DNA from: Lagopus muta
Lineage: Eukaryota > Chordata > Aves > Galliformes > Phasianidae
Direction: 5' to 3'
DNA: 64,000 nt
Assembly: GCF_023343835.1 (NCBI RefSeq)
Contig: NC_064447.1
Location: forward strand, 2,604,001 to 2,668,000
Part shown: positions 10,301-25,300 of the stretch, one piece after another
Layout: each line of letters begins with the position of its first letter
How positions within the stretch are numbered: the stretch's first letter is position 1
Notes under the pieces: generated by a model
Databases searched by the model: none
Seen by the model: only the letters and a program-made list of their open reading frames with translations
Told to the model about the DNA's origin: nothing
Translations under genes and position numbers: made by a program

Positions 10301-13300
10301 TTCTACAGAGGAAAGAAATCAATCCCAGTCCCTACAAAGAACAGTCTTGAGTTCTTGGGGAGCTTCTCTTAGCACACCCTCACCGTGTTACTCATTGCAC
10401 AAAATGTCAGTGGGGCAGACTAGTGTAAAAAGCACTCTGGGAGCATAATTCTAATCCTTAACTTAAACCAAGCACCCTGCACAAAGGCACCTGGAGCAGA
10501 CCTGTGAAGCAGCAGTTGCCAAGCAGCCCCGAGGCAGAGTGTGGCTGCCCACACTGAGCTGTGATTGCAGCAGTGTGTACCTGGTGATGAGGGGAGAAGG
10601 ATGGTCTGGTGGCAGCATTGCTGCTGGCAGCGCAGTGTGTGCCACAGAGGCAGAAGGCATCTGGGGACGGGGGAGTCTGGGCACCCTTCTGGGGTCTAGA
10701 GTGCAGTGTGCACCCATTTCTCCAAAACTGCAACAGAGGGACAAGATGGGAGCAGGCTGCTGAGCCAGTCCCAGCACTGCCTTTGTGCACGCAGTGCTTT
10801 GGCATGGCTACAGGAGCACACAGTGTGCCTGAGCTGTGCTGTTTCCACCATGTCTCAGACTGTGCATGGCAGCCCCTCTAGTCACTCAGCCAGGGTGCAG
10901 CAGATGGGAGCTGCATCCTGCTGGCAAACGATGGAAAGTCTCCCATTGTAAGTGAGGTGAGCCAAGGCAGGGAGATTAGCCAGACACTGAGGCCCTCTCT
11001 GTGCTGCCTCCTGCTGCAGGAGAGCCGGAGGCTTCGAGCTGTGCCCTGTCACCATCACAGCCATCAGAGCAGCCAAACTGCCACTTAAACAAGGAAGCCT
11101 GAAGCTTCCCAGCTACCCTGGGCTATGGTTCAGGCCACGTCCCTCCTGGGACTCAGCCCATCACCTCTGGGCTCGTGTCCCTCCTGAAGCTGTTTGCCCA
11201 GCTCCATCTCTGCCCTGTCTGGCGGGTGTCCCTGTGCCACTAAGCTGCCTGTGCTCCCAGAGAAGCGCTCCAGGGGCCAGTGGAGCCACGCAGCCCTTAA
11301 TGGGATTTCGGCAGAAGCCCTTTGAAGCTGATGATGCCTGGGAAACGCCTCCCTTCTGCATTCAAAGCAGAGAAGGGATTTTCTTCTCCTCCCAGGGCAA
11401 ACACAGCAGATAAGTCAGGAGCCAGAGTACATCCCTTTCATTTTGTGCCTTCGGGGCCTGCATCTCAGCAGCCTCGTGGAAGCGGAAAAGTACACAGTGA
11501 CCTACTTTCACCCGTGTGCTGAACGCGTTGGAGGGGCTGCAGAGTGTGGTGCCAGCACTGCTCCTGTGGGGCTCTGCTGACGCCGCACAGGGCTGGGACA
11601 AAGGAGCCTTGTTTGCTGGGTGCATGGGGCTGATGCGGGCGCCCTTGCGCCGTTGGCACTTCTACCACCCTGCACTGCCGGGGGCTTGGCGTGGGGGTGC
11701 CTGCTGTGAAATGAAAGCTGTTTTAAATAGAGAAATGCAGCTGCGGGTTGCTTGGTGTGCTCTGCCTGTGGGGACAGAGGAGTGTGAGGCCCTGAGGGTC
11801 AGCATGGGGGGGTCACAGCAAAGCATGCTGCCCTGAAATGCCTCTGCCCCGACTGTCTGCATGCACATGGGAAGGGCCCAAAGTCGTCTGCATGTGACCT
11901 GGGGATGAGTCTCTTCTCCTCACCTTCCAGATGCAGTGACAGACTTTGACTTCTCACCCTTTGACCCGCTCCTGCTGGCCACGGGCTCTGCTGATGAAAC
12001 GGTGAGTGCTAGGTGCAGCGCCATGTGGCTTTCCCCAGCCTGTCCCTGGGCCTTGCTGCAGGGTGGGGGGAGATGGGTTCAGATGGGATGGGCCTCCAGG
12101 GTCTGACCGTGTTTTCTGGTGCCGCAGGTGAAGGTTTGGCGCCTGCCTGAGGAAGGGCAGGAGCTGCCCAGCAGTGCAGGGCTGACGCTGGGTCCTGGCG
12201 GGGGCCCAGTGGACATGCTGCAGTTCCACCCAACGGCAGATGGCATCCTGACCAGTGGCGTGGGGAAGCGGGTCACTGTGTGGGACATGGGGCAGCAGCA
12301 GCCACTGACAGGTAGGCACAGCCCCATGGGTGTGGGAGCAGAGAAACTGTGCCTGAGCCAACCTGGCCTGGTGTCTCATCCCTGTGGGGATGCTCACACT
12401 GTGCCCTCAGCAGGCCCTGACGTCTGCTCTGGCTGCTGTCGGCCCTTCTGAAAGGCCAAACCACTGCACCTGAGAAGCTCTGCAGTAATGGAGGGTTGCG
12501 TCCTGAGATCTCTGGGTCTTGAAGGTTCAGTGGAAAGGCTTGTGAAAGGAGGCTGGCTGGATGAAGGGTGCTGCTCCCTGGACAGTGTGAGGTGGTGGGC
12601 ATGTGGGCAAGGCTCACGGGCACAGTGTGCCAGCACTGTTCTGGTTTGTGTTTTGAACTGAAAGGATTTGAATTCAGGAAACCAGCGGTGGCCTTGTGGT
12701 CTGTGTGACAAACATGAGGTCCATCTGGGGAAGAGAAATCTGCTTTGACTGTGGCGTTCTTCTGAAGCAGAAGGATTTCTTTTGGCAAAAACAAATTGTT
12801 CAGGTGGAAAACCAGCATGGTTTGGCAGTATGGTGCCAAGCTGAGCTCCCGCTGCAAGGAAAGCATTGCCAGACAGAGGGTGGCAGGAAAGGGCCTGCTC
12901 CGTACATCAGAGGACAGAACCTGTGCCAGCCCCTGGTAGGCTCTGACCGTTCTCTCCCCTCCCAGCACTGGAGGCCCATGGGGACCAGCTGCAGAGCATA
13001 TCCTGGAAGCATGACGGCCGCCTGCTCGGCACCTCCTGCAAGGTGAGTGGAGCACACATGGGGCTGGGAACCTCATCTGTGCATGGTGACGTTGCTGTGC
13101 ACTGTGTTTCTGAGTGGGCAGTCCTCCTCCTCCTCTCCCTCCTCCTTTGCCACCTGCTGGGCTCTGACTGCCTTAAGCGAGATGCTGATCAGGCTGTTGG
13201 CAAAGCACTTGCTGACCTACCCTGTCACCCACACGGGATGTCTCTGGTGACCATAAATCTGCTTGACACCCGAGGAACGTGGGGTGGGAATGGTGACCCC

Positions 13301-16300
13301 ATTTGGGGGAGAAAGGGCAGAACTGGGGCTGGTGAGTGGGATGGCAGCACTAGATGGCGCCTGCTGCTCAACGGCTGTGCACGGTGCTGGATGCGCCAGC
13401 GTGCAGGGCATGTGCAGGCCTTGCATGCAGACTGAGTGCACAGGCAGGCCCCAGGCTGTGTGTAGAGGCCAAGCAAGGACTGACTGTGCAAGCCCAGCTG
13501 AGCATGCAGACTGAGCTTGCATGCCAAGCAAGGAGGTGGTCCTGAGATGGGACCAGGCGTGCAGGTCAAGCATGCAGACCAGGCTCCCGATGCTCCTCTG
13601 TCCCTGCAAAATGCCCATGGAAAAGGCCTAGCACCAGGACGTATTCCTACTGTCCCAGCCAACCCTTCCTGAGGCACTTGGCTGAAGAGCTGAGTCAGGG
13701 AAAGGCTCTCTATGCTGCCCTTGGGATGCTAGGGAGCATTTGGGAGGATTGGGCTGAAAGGTCCAGTTCCAGCCACCCTGGCTCTGCTCTGGAGACAGAG
13801 CAGTTTTGGGAGTGTTTTGGAGCAGTTTTGAAGGTGTCATGGCCTCAGTGAGGCCGTGGGGTGTGCCCATGCCCAGCCGTGGGGCAGGACCTGCAGGATG
13901 CTGTGAGCCACTGGAGTGGGCTTTGGGGGAGGGGCTGGAGCAGGAGGCTCCCTCCAGCTGTCTGCATAATGCGGCCTTACCTCCTGCTGGCCCCAGGGTC
14001 CTTAACCCTTCTTTGTTTTCTTTTTATCTCAACAGGACAAGAAACTGCGGATCTTTGACCCTCGAGCCAGCCCAGCTGCATCCCAGGTACTGTCCCTCCT
14101 AGCTGCACTGTGCAGCACGGTGCAGGCAGCCCTGTCCACCTGGGGTGTGCAGTGAGCCAACCCACCCAGCCCCAGCAGGGCTCACATTGTTGCAGGAGGC
14201 CCCGCTCGCAGTGAGGCTGTCTGCTGGAGCCCACTGTGGACACATGGAACTCCTGCCCTCCCATTCACCCACCTGGTGAACTGCCTCAGTTCACTTGGCA
14301 GGGGGGACAACAAAGGGGCTTTGGCACTGCTGCCTATCTGCCCTGCAGACAGCAGTCCCAAACCATTCAGGCATGAGGGCTCCAGAATGGCTCCTGGGCT
14401 TTGTGTTGCCATGCTGGAGCTGAGCAAAAGGATTTTGGGAATAAAATCCTGCCAAGGGTGAGGTTGGGCAGCTGGATTCGCGTAGCTCAGCAAAATAACA
14501 GTGATTAGGAAATAAGTAGATGACTTGGGTCTTGCCATCCACATCAAGTTTAAACAGCCTCTTATTAGAGGCTTCCTGTGGCTTCGGGGCTCTGGCTGCT
14601 GACAGCCGCCGTTTCCCCGTGCAGAAGGGGTGGGAGGCTTTTGGGAAGGGAGGGAAGCAGCAGAGAGCAGGATGGGATGGCTGCAGTGTGCTCCTGGCAC
14701 CAGCGTGTGCCTGCCCCTGGGCTCTGGAGACCAACAGCCTCCAATGTCCACAGGTGCTCTCTGCAGGTGTGAGAGGTGCCTTGAGGCAGCCTTTGTAAAT
14801 ACAGCAGTACACAGTATTTAAGCATAAATCCAGCGGTTATACATGCAAACAAGCCAGGATGAAGCACTCCCAGCCCTCCGAATGGCTCGGGGAGCTGCTC
14901 AACCTTGCAGGGAGGAGCCAGCCTCTGCTCCCAGATTCACTGCACATCTCCCCCCCAGCTCCCTGCTCTCCCTGCCCCCTGGTTCTTCCCCTGACAGTTC
15001 TGTCGCTTTGTATAACGGTGTTTCTGTGATGCTGTGAGCTCCGTGGGCTCCAGCCAAATCTCCTGGGGCGGGTGGACTCTGTCTAGCTGAGCTATTAAAA
15101 ATAACGTGTGAATGATGGTGTCTGTTCAAAGCAGGCAGCTCACTTCCCTCCGCTGCCTCCTGAGCCAGGCCAGGGCCGGCGCTGAGCCCTTGCCGGCACT
15201 TGGAGGTTGCCAAGAGAAATATGCACCTTTGCTGCCGCGAGGCGCAGCACCGCAGCCATAACCCCGTCCGGCTGAGAATTGATGAAGATGTTTAGTCTTG
15301 GAGAAGTACTGTGCTGAAGGGGAAAACTTTAAAATGCTATAAATCCTTTGGAAGTTTGCACAGAGCTGGCTTAGCCAAGAGGGATAACGCTCCTGTGTTT
15401 TGTGTTTTTCCCCCTGTTGCTGGAGGGCCAGGATGCTTGGAAGGGCTCCTGCTCCCTGGGGGCAGCGTGGTTACAAAACCAAGGGCTGTCAGGGCCACTG
15501 AGTGGTGCCAGTGCCTCACCAGCTCCCAGCTTTGAGACCCACTGGTTCTCACTGTGGTGAAGGAGGTGAGCGATGGGTTTCTAGCCGGCTCTGCTTGCAG
15601 TCGTGGCCGCAGGCTCAGCAATACTGCCAGCACAGCTCCATCCCTCTGCAGCGTGCTTCCAACAAAGCAAAGCTCAGCACAGAGCTGCTCCTCCGGCTGG
15701 TTTTCTTAATTTGCCAAGCCTGCCTCATTAAACCATTCCTTTTTTAGAGCAGAGGAAAAGGAAGAGAAGGAGCTAAAAGTGGAGCCTCAGGAGCAGGGAG
15801 GAGGGGTGGCTGCTGCGGGGCTGATGTCACTCTTGGGTCTCGCGGGTGCAGTGCACGCAATGTCAGGGACCACGGGATGGTGAAGAGGACGTGTGGGCTG
15901 CCTGCCTTCTGCAGCCACGCCTGGGACCTCAAGCTGTCCTTGGGAGTGGCCAGGAGCCCCAGGCAGTGGCTGCTTGGCCCTATGGGGCCCACGGTCACCT
16001 CTTTGCTGCAGCTGGTTGCATCGTGCCTCCCGCACTGCTCCATCTGGGTGTTGTCCTTTTGTGAGGTCCTGCATGTCCCATCCGACGTCTTGACTTCTCC
16101 CAAGGCCACTCTTTCCTCCCTTCCCCTCACCTCCCACGGGTTCGGGGCTTATTACTGCTGTAATAATTACTGCTGTCTCCCTCTCTGCCTTGACCTTTGT
16201 GTTGGAAGATTTCATCCCATCTCTCCCAGCTGCAGCCGTGGCAGGGCTGGGTGCTTCTCCCCTCCTGCTTTTGCCAACCTGCAGCAACTAGAAACAAAGC

Positions 16301-19300
16301 ATCCTGCCCCCAGGCACTCCTGCATCGCTTAGACCAAGCCCTGGGGTTTGCTTGTGCAGTAGTTGTGGTCCTTCATGCAGTGTGGACAGTGTTGGGATCA
16401 CGGTGCCAGGCTGGGGTCAGGGTGCCAAAAGAGCACCAGCACTGCAGGTGAGTCACTGGAATGGCACCAAGTGGCATCTGGCTTACAGCACTGGCAGTGC
16501 TGGAGGTGATGTCTCCTTTGATTGCTTTCCCAGCGTCCTGATTTGGTGCAGCAGAGCCCTGCCTCCCACATGCGGTGTCCCGCATCCACCCCCGCTCTTG
16601 CATGGCATGTGCAGGGCTGCGTGCATCTGGTCGGCACCTGGCTCACATTATGGGGCTGGGGCAGGCGCCATCGATACGCCGTGCTGCGGGGCCACGGCTG
16701 AGCGCAGCCAGTGTGGGATGGAGAGGAACTGTGCTTGTTCTCACGAGAAACTTCCCCCGACGCTGTTTTGGCAGAACTGGGGGCGAGGGAACGGCCGCGC
16801 GCGCCGGGCGAGTGCACGCCTGTGCTCACGTTTTATAGTGCTCCCTTGGAGCACAATGCTTGTGTGACCGGGGCTGAGGGCAGCTGGGGACAATTCAGGG
16901 TGTGTTCATCCTCACAGAGGGTTATTTCCCTGCCTTGCAGGCCGTGTCATGGGGAAAGGTAGGGATCTGGGGGTGCCCTCCTCTGCCCGCGGCTCCCCTG
17001 TAGCCCTTCTTCCCCCAGCCATTGCCTTGGCTCTGCATCACACAAGCATGGCCACGCAGGCAGGGCAGTGCCAGGGCAAGGTGGATGTCCAGGCCGGAGC
17101 CACCCAGCCATGTCCACCACTTGGACCCCGCAGACCCTGATGTGACACCTTTGCCCTGGATCCTCCTTTGGCGGTGGTTCTGTCCCTGGCTGCTGGTCCA
17201 GCTGGGCACCGCTCAGCAGGGGAAGGAGCACCAGGACGTGGGAGGCTCTCTGCTTGCCTCCCCACCCCAGCAGCATGGTATCCCACGCTGGGGTCACCCT
17301 GGGGGTACCTGACTCCCAGCCTCAGCAGCAGCTTCCTCTGGGCAGAGGGAAGGTCTGCAGCATCCCACATTCCCAAGGAGACCGTGGGAAGCTTTGAAAA
17401 AGTTGGCCAAGCTCTGGGCTGCCTATTTATAGCATTGCGCGCTCCGCGCTCTCATGCTTCTGTTCCCCAGCGTAACTGCACGGGATTGTTTATATTTCCT
17501 CTGCTCTGCTTCCCCCTCGGCTATCCTTCGCAGGAATGCCGCTGGTATTGCAGATATGGGGAAGTCAAGGAGGATTCGGGCCGAGTCCCAGCATCACTAC
17601 GTGGGCCAAAGGGCTCACCCTGCACTGGGTGCCCGTCTGTCCTGCAGGCATACAGGCCATGTGGGGTTGGTGGGTCACAGCCTTACTGTGCTACTGCTTG
17701 CTGATGTGGGCTGGGGAGTCATGGGAGCCTCCTAGCTTACTGCCCAGAGGGTAGAGGGTGCCGCATTGGTCCCTCTCCACTGTGGCAACCACAAACTAAA
17801 TCCAGTCTTCCCCTATCAGGACTGGCATAGGGCTGCTGGAGCTTTGCTGCAGAGAAGCTCTGTCTGCCATCCCGTTTGGATGCCCAGCAGCTGTAGTTTG
17901 GTGAGGCTCAGCAGAGCCGTGAGGCTCAGAGCAGAGTAGTTCGTATGCGGCTGCTCAGAGAGGCTGGCTCTGCTGAATTCCAGCACCTCCTTTCTCTGCT
18001 TCAGGAGGAGTGCAGCTTCTGAACACAAAGCCACCTTTTGGGGGCAAGCAGCCCCTCCAGCCTTGTGCTATCCCCTCCCTGTGTTCCTCTGTTGGAGGAG
18101 CTGCTCTGCAGACGTGGGCCGGCCTGCCAGAGGCTGCTCTGCACTCCTGGCCACCTCTTGAGTGAGTGGGATTTGGCAGCGAGGGGAGATCACATTCTTC
18201 TGCGGGGAGGATGCACCATGGTTAACCCCCTCAGCTCCCCTGGAAGCCTTTCCTCTGCCCCCTGGGCTCGTGCCTGTTGGTGGCAGCAATTGCTTTCCCC
18301 ATCCTTTTCTCCACAGGGTTTGGATACCTGCAGTCTGCCAGCTGTGGGCATGGCAAAACCAAGGGAGCTCAGGGGCTTCCCCCTGCTGCTTAGCCCTGCC
18401 CTAGGCTCCCCAGCCCCTTGCCAAAGGTAAATATTCCAGGCAGAGGCTGGGATCACCCTCGTGCAGAAGCAGCTTTTGCTTTGTGTCAGGCTCTCCTAGG
18501 CAGCCAAGGAGCCGAAATCTGCCGGCAGCTGTTGCCAGCTCACGCTGACCCACTGTGGCTGTGCTGCCAACAGCTGCATCTGACACGCCAGGCATGCTCC
18601 CCATGGTGTGAAGTGCTCAGCCACCCCGTGTCCCACAGCGTCCATGGGGCTCTTCAGGGCTGGGGACCCCGCGGACTTGGTGTGAGTGCCAGGGCAGGAT
18701 GGGGAGCAGGAAGGTGTTGGGGATGAGCTGATCAGTGTGTGCACAATGAGACTGCCATCATCGTTTGTCTCCAAACCTGCGTTCTTGCCCATTTCCAGCA
18801 GCCCCATGGACCTACGTCCACTCTGGGACTCTCACCCAACCACAGCACCCCTCTCACACCACCCCTTCCTGACCTCGGCATCTGCCTCCTGCATAGGACA
18901 CAGGTGGGGGGTTCCTGGGGGCCCCCCGGGACCGGCTGCCGCTAGGTGGAGCGGCACGCGCGCCATCTGGCCCTGCATGCTCACCTCTGGCAACATCTGC
19001 ACAGCCTGGTGTCTGAGCCACCTCCGAAACCGGAGCGCCCCGGCCCCAGCCTCCCGCATATTTGCTGACATACGTACTGCTCAGCCCGGGATGGAACTAA
19101 TGCAGAAAACATGTTTCCCCGCCGCAGCGTGCGCAACGTGGGCTGTGAGCAGCGAGGCCCCGCCAGGGCACTGGGCTGGGCTGGGCGAGGGTCCCAGCAC
19201 CGTCTCTTCTGCACAGTGATCCGAAGGCACCTTCTGGCATGCTCTGCCCCATCCCACCCAGCTGGGGACCAGCCGTGGCTCCACCACGTTGCTCACAGGG

Positions 19301-22300
19301 GTGTCACAGCTCCCGCTGAGCTACGTGTGCTGCAGAGGGGCACTGCCACCGAGCATTCCCTGCCCTTTGCCAGCTGTGCCACCAGGGCTGACATCCCTGG
19401 CTCCCCTGGTGCTGCTTGCTCCACGGGACTGGGAGCCAGCAGAGCCGGCACATGAGGTTTTCAAATCTCCAGCTGTCAAATTTTGGCTGCCACAGCCGTG
19501 TGGCTCAGGTGCAGAAGCAATCTCCTCGCCGACAATCCTGGCTGGGGTTGGGCTTCCAGCTCTCCTGGCTTTGGCTCCCAGGGTTTCCTTCCCCTCTCAG
19601 CACTGATACTGGCTCCGTCCTTCTGTCTAGCAGCAAGGCGCTGAGCTGGCGGGGAGGGCTAGCAGCCCCCAGCCATCTACCTCACTGCCCCACATTGGGG
19701 CCCTCCTTGTCCTCACTGCAGTGGCGCAGCCCTCACACTGCACAGGGGACACATCACCTGCTTAACCTGAAAGTGGGACAGGGCTGAAGGGATGCTGGTC
19801 CTGGAGCCATGCAGGATGCAGAGGGAAGGATCAAGCAGGAAAGGAGAATGACATCGGGGGTCTGTTCCACCAGGGAGGTCTCCGGTGCTAGTGGAGATAC
19901 GTTGGATCTTGCCCCACATCTTGCTGCTGCTGCAGGGAGCGCCAGGCTTGGCTTGGCTCCTCACAGGCCATGCTGGCTGGCGTGGCTGTGTTTGTCCTGG
20001 CAGGGGATGTGCTTGGCACCCTGTGCCCTCTCCCACCCTGGCTGTGGGCCCCAGCAGCTCCTCTATAGAGCAGGCATCCTGCTGGGCCTTGAGGGGACTC
20101 CTGGCAGGGCTTCTCCCAGAAGCACAGCACCTCTGTGGGGCACAGCTCCTCCAGGTGCCAGGAGAGCATGTACATGCCATCCCCACGTGCCTCCCACCCT
20201 GGGTATGCTTTGCAGGGAGCAGAGTCAGGAGTGCTGGGCTGTGTGGTGGTGCTGGAAGCACAGCACTCAGCTCAGCTCTGCCTTTCCGTGATGGCTCTGG
20301 AAGCGTTGGTGGTTGGGCTGTTTTCTTGGCGCTGGTTAAGCGAGAGCGAGGGAGTTCCAGCACCTCCTGTGTCGCACAGCAAGCATTGCTGCAAGGTCCC
20401 GCTGGGACACCGGAACCGCAGGGCCCATCTGGGTACCACGTGAGAGCCAGCACTGTAACTCCTCCGCTCCTGTCCTCAGCAGAGCTGCACCAGGGCCCAG
20501 CAGTGGGACTGGGGATGGTGCTGCAGAGGACAGGGCAAAGTCTGGGTGCGCTGGGGGTCCTGGCCTCTCAGCAACACAAGGGGAAAGGGGCTGCTGGGTA
20601 GGGCAGTTTACCATCAGTGTCTCAGTAGCCTCTGGACATACGTGGGGCACCTGCCTCCTGAGCTGGGATTTGGCACGGATGAAGAGCCCAGGATACAACT
20701 GGGGAAGTAAGTCCCTCTTGCACCCTGCCAGTAGCCGTGCTCATGCATCTTGTTGCCAGCATGGAACAGCTTTTTGGCACGCTGACCCCAGGCTCCACAT
20801 TTGGTGCAGGAAGAGCCATGGGTGGTGGTGGGATCCAGAAGCCATCCCACCACGTTCACATTCCCTGCTTCCACTCTCCACTCACCCCAGTGACCGTATC
20901 AACACCACCGAGATGACCCCACAGGGACAGTCCCACCATGGAGGCCATCCCCACTCCACGGGCACTCTGGGCACCCCTTGGTGGGGAGAAGCTCTGCCCT
21001 GTGCACTCAGCCCCGCAGTTGCTCACGGTCACGCTGTAGCTGTGCACACAGCATGGTCCTGCACGGTGTGGGCAGTGGCAGCGCTGATGGCTGGTCTGCT
21101 GTGTGCCTTGCAGAGCGTCCCAGGACATGAGAACAACAAGGACTCCCGGCTGCTCTGGATGGGAGCCAGCGATTGCCTCATCTCCGTGGGGTTCAGCCAG
21201 GTACGGGCCTCGCTGGGAGGGCAGCTCTGTGCCAGCCGGGATTTCCCACCCTGTGCCAAGGCCACAGCACGGCCTCCCTGTGATCTCTGCAGCGCTGGAT
21301 GGGGCTCCCATCCAGCACGATGGCTGCAAGGCAAGGGCAGTCCCAGGGGCTTTTAGAGGGACCTGTCTCAATAAGAGCAGTCTTGGGAAAGGAGGAAATC
21401 TCCTCTCTGTCCCTATGGGTAGCAGAGCCTCCAGCCACCTCCTGTCCCTGTAGAACCCTGGCTGCAGCCATGTCGGGCCGTGCTGGGCTCTCCCGGCCAT
21501 GGAGCTGCTAACAGCAGCCACTGGCCCTCATACCCACAGCCCCTCTGCTGCCCGCCCTGCACTGCACCTGCAGCCCAAGGTGCTGAGTGCATTCAGCTGT
21601 GTCACCCCTGGTAGCAGGAGCAGGCTGGCCATGTGCTGTATCACATGGAAGCAAAGGAAAGCAAGGATGGGGAGCGAGGCAAGCAGCCACTGATGCAATC
21701 CATGTCTTTGTCCCTGCAGATGCGTGAGCGGGAAGTGAAGCTCTGGGACACACGGAAGTTCAGTGGTGCGACTTTCACCTTGGCACTGGATACCTCATCT
21801 GGGTAGGGATGGGGACTTAACATGGGGTGACAGAGGGGGGACGCGGAGCAGCACAGCAGTGCTGAGCGGGGATGTGCTCCAGTGCTTGGGGACCTGCAGT
21901 GAGCACAACAGGAGCTGGTGAGTGGCCCCTGGCATCAGCAGCATTTAACCAGAAAACCAGGGGCCAGGCTGGGGATGGAACGGCCATGTCCCTGGCACCA
22001 ATCACTTGGGATGGGTGAGAGATGGCAGTGTCAGGGACAGTACGTCTGTGTCCTCAGCAGCACTGTGACAGGCAACAGCAGTGCTGGCAGTGACTGCGTG
22101 TGCTGTGGGTGGCATATGTTGCTTGAGAACAGCCAGGACTCTGACACAGTACTGCATGCGGGTGAACTCCTTTGGCACAGCTTGGCCCCCGCCCTTTGCT
22201 TGTGATGGGCTAGACACTTTGTGCAGCAGCTCAGGGGCTGCCCAGTGACAAGGGCTGCCTTCAGGGCATCCCTTTGGGAAGTGGTACAATGGCTCTCAGG

Positions 22301-25300
22301 GCTGTAAGGGGTCAGCGCTTCTTTTCAAGGTGTGATGATGATGTCTTCTGTCTTTGTGGCACCACCCGGGCTGTCAGGGTGACAAATGCCCCAGTTCGGG
22401 CTGGCCTCATTGCTCCCATGTACCCCTGCAAGCTGGCTATGGTGCACATAGGAAGATGGGAGCTACTCAAAGGGGCAGGTGGAGGAGAAGGTAGTGTCTT
22501 CATCCCGCCAGAGTGATGGAGGCTTGGGGCAAGGCCCTTGCTGTGCTGTGCTGGAAGCCTCTGGCTCTCCCCAGAGCCGCTGGCAAAGCAGCAGGGACAC
22601 TGGGACCTTCACAGCACAGAGAGCTGGCTCCATCACAGACCAGAGTGATGGAGCAGGCTAGGTGATTGGAGCAGCTGGGTGCTGGTACATGGCCTCTGGC
22701 AAGGAGCTGAGTGAGCTGTGACAGCAGAAGCAGCACTTGGCTGCCCTACTGTGTCCCCACATGAGATGTCAATCAGCCCCTAGACAGCAATTGGGACTTG
22801 CAGGAGGGGAGAGGAATGCTCGCTGCTGTGGTGTGAAAGTGCTGGCATGTCCCTGCTGGGAAGGTCAGCCTAGCATGGTGGCCAGGGAGAAGCCAGAGGT
22901 GGCAGAGCAGGAGGCTTCAAAGAATCGCTCATCTTCTGCAAGCTTCAAGGGCTCGGGGCTTGCTGGTTACACTGGGACAATAGGCAGAGGCAGCCTCAGC
23001 TGGCTGTGCCTCCAAAAGAGTGAGACTGCTGCAGGGGAAAACACTCCCTCCCCAGTGCTAGCAGGGTGCTCCCGGGCTGTGGCTGCAGCCACCTCCCTGT
23101 GTGCCATTAGCGCCCAGAGTGAACCTCCTCCAGGGGATCCACGCACGTGGCACGCAGCTAATGGGTGTGATGCTTCAGAGTCCTTTATGCACAACCCCAC
23201 AGCTGTGCAGTGCCTGCAGGAATCACCCCAAAGCCCACCATTGCTCGGCCCCTGTGCACACAGAGACTCAGCTGGGGTGAGCCAGCCCATCTAAATTGGA
23301 TCCAGACATGGGGCCGCACTCAGTCCTGTTTGCGCAGGCTGCAGTTATTTTGGCTGCCGGCTTTATCGGCCGCCAGGAATGTGGCTGGCAGGCAGCGCAT
23401 GGTGTGTCAGCCCGTGGCTTCGTGAGGCTGCAGCTGCATGGCAGTCGGTGCTGATAAGGCGGCGGCAAAGAGGGGCCGGGAGCACACGGGGCCTGGCTCT
23501 GGGGAGCAGTGAGCAGAGGGAGGTGTTTGTAGTACAGACACACAGCCCATCCCCACCGCAGCTGGGGATGCGGCCACCTCGGGGCCGGGTGTGGAGGAGC
23601 TGCTCTCAGGCACCATCTGAGAGGTGCCAGCCCCCCAGCTCGTTGCTACCATCTTTTCCCTGCTGTGCCGTCTCCATCCTACCACTGTCCATGATGGAGT
23701 TTGTACACGGGCACACCGGGCCCTGGCTCTCCATCATGGGCACACACAGCTATTGAGCAGCACTGCCCGGTGTTGAGCATGCAGGCTGCGCGGCGCACAG
23801 CAGCTCATTGAGGAAGCAATCAGTGGGCGGGCAGGAAGCTCATACCATTCATTACTGACGCCGGATGGCAGGAAGGGGAGCATGCAGCATGCCTTGGGCC
23901 CCTCGCCTGTGTGGCCTCACGTACCCAGTAGCACCCCAAAGCAGATAGAGAACAGCTGCAGCAGGCCCAGCCCCGACGCACTGCCATGCCCCCACTGAGC
24001 CCTATGGGTAGTTGTGTTCTTGCCCAACATCACTGGGGAAGGGGCACCCCAGTTTTTCTTCTACATCTTTAAGTGTGTTTTGGGGGTGCCCATCTCACCT
24101 GTGTGGGTGAGAGCTGTGCAAGTGCAGAAACCTTGCTGTGAAAGCATGGGGCAGCAACACCTGGCACAGCCCAAACCCTGTGGCAGGAGGCGTGGGTGGC
24201 CCCAGCCCCACTCCATGTCGCCATCCCCAGCATGCCGCCTGTTGCTCCCTTTGAATCGGGTTTTGTCTTCCCTCTGGCCCTCTTTAATTAGATCAAGGAG
24301 CAGCAGGAATAGGCCTCAATAGGTTATTGTTGCCCTAAATTGTAACCAGCACCGGTGGGGTTGGGTTACGGGCTCAGCTGCGGGGTCAGTGGCCAGACCC
24401 GATGCAGCAGCCCACAGCCTGGTGCCATCTCCACACAGCGGCGGCAATGAGAACAGTGGTGCCTTGTTGTGCTGCACCACCAGGTCTGCACAGTGTCCCC
24501 AAAAACCCAAAAATGCTGGAAGCTGGGTTCTAAAGACAGGAGCATCTGCCAGGAGCCCCATCTGCTTGGCATCCCTGTACGGTGCCTATCCTCACACCCC
24601 TCAGTGCCACCACGTTCCCATTGTGCTACACAGGTGCCATGAAAGCACTGGGTCAGGGACAGTTTTTGGGAGGGCCAAGCAACGGGGCCCTGCGTGGAGT
24701 GAAGTCCTCAGGGCTGGGCGGCACATGCAGGGAAGGAAGGCAGTTTTAGAGAGCTCAAGCTTTGTTTGGCTGCAAGATGTGCAGGGTGGTTCCCCCCAGG
24801 GATGCTGACCCGGACAGGCTCAGTTCACTGCCCATCACCCTTCCAGAGCTCAGACTGAGGATTTGCTCACTCGGCATCTCCGAGCTGCAGGGCTCCAGCT
24901 TTTATGCATGCCAAGGCACACGCCTCCAGTGTCACACTGTCACTTCCCCACTCATTGGCTGTGATGGGACTGTTAATGCACATTTGGATGTGATCCCCAC
25001 ACCCTCAGCTTCTCAAGGCTCCCTGCTGCAATGGGACTTAACCTAGGGGTGCACACATCCCCCGTTGGGTTATTTCCGTTCCAAATCCCCATGCAGTAGC
25101 TCCAGCAGGACCTCCCCCTGTCCTGACGTGGCCATTGAGCCGTATGTGCTGGCTTTTCCCAGCACCTAGCAGCCATTTCCTATGATTCCGGGGCATTTTG
25201 GGGTTTTCCAACAACACCCACCCCATCAGCAATGCCTCAGTGGCGGAGCCCTGAGCAGGATGAATCTCTGTCCCCATACCCACCTCCAAAACAGGAGCAT

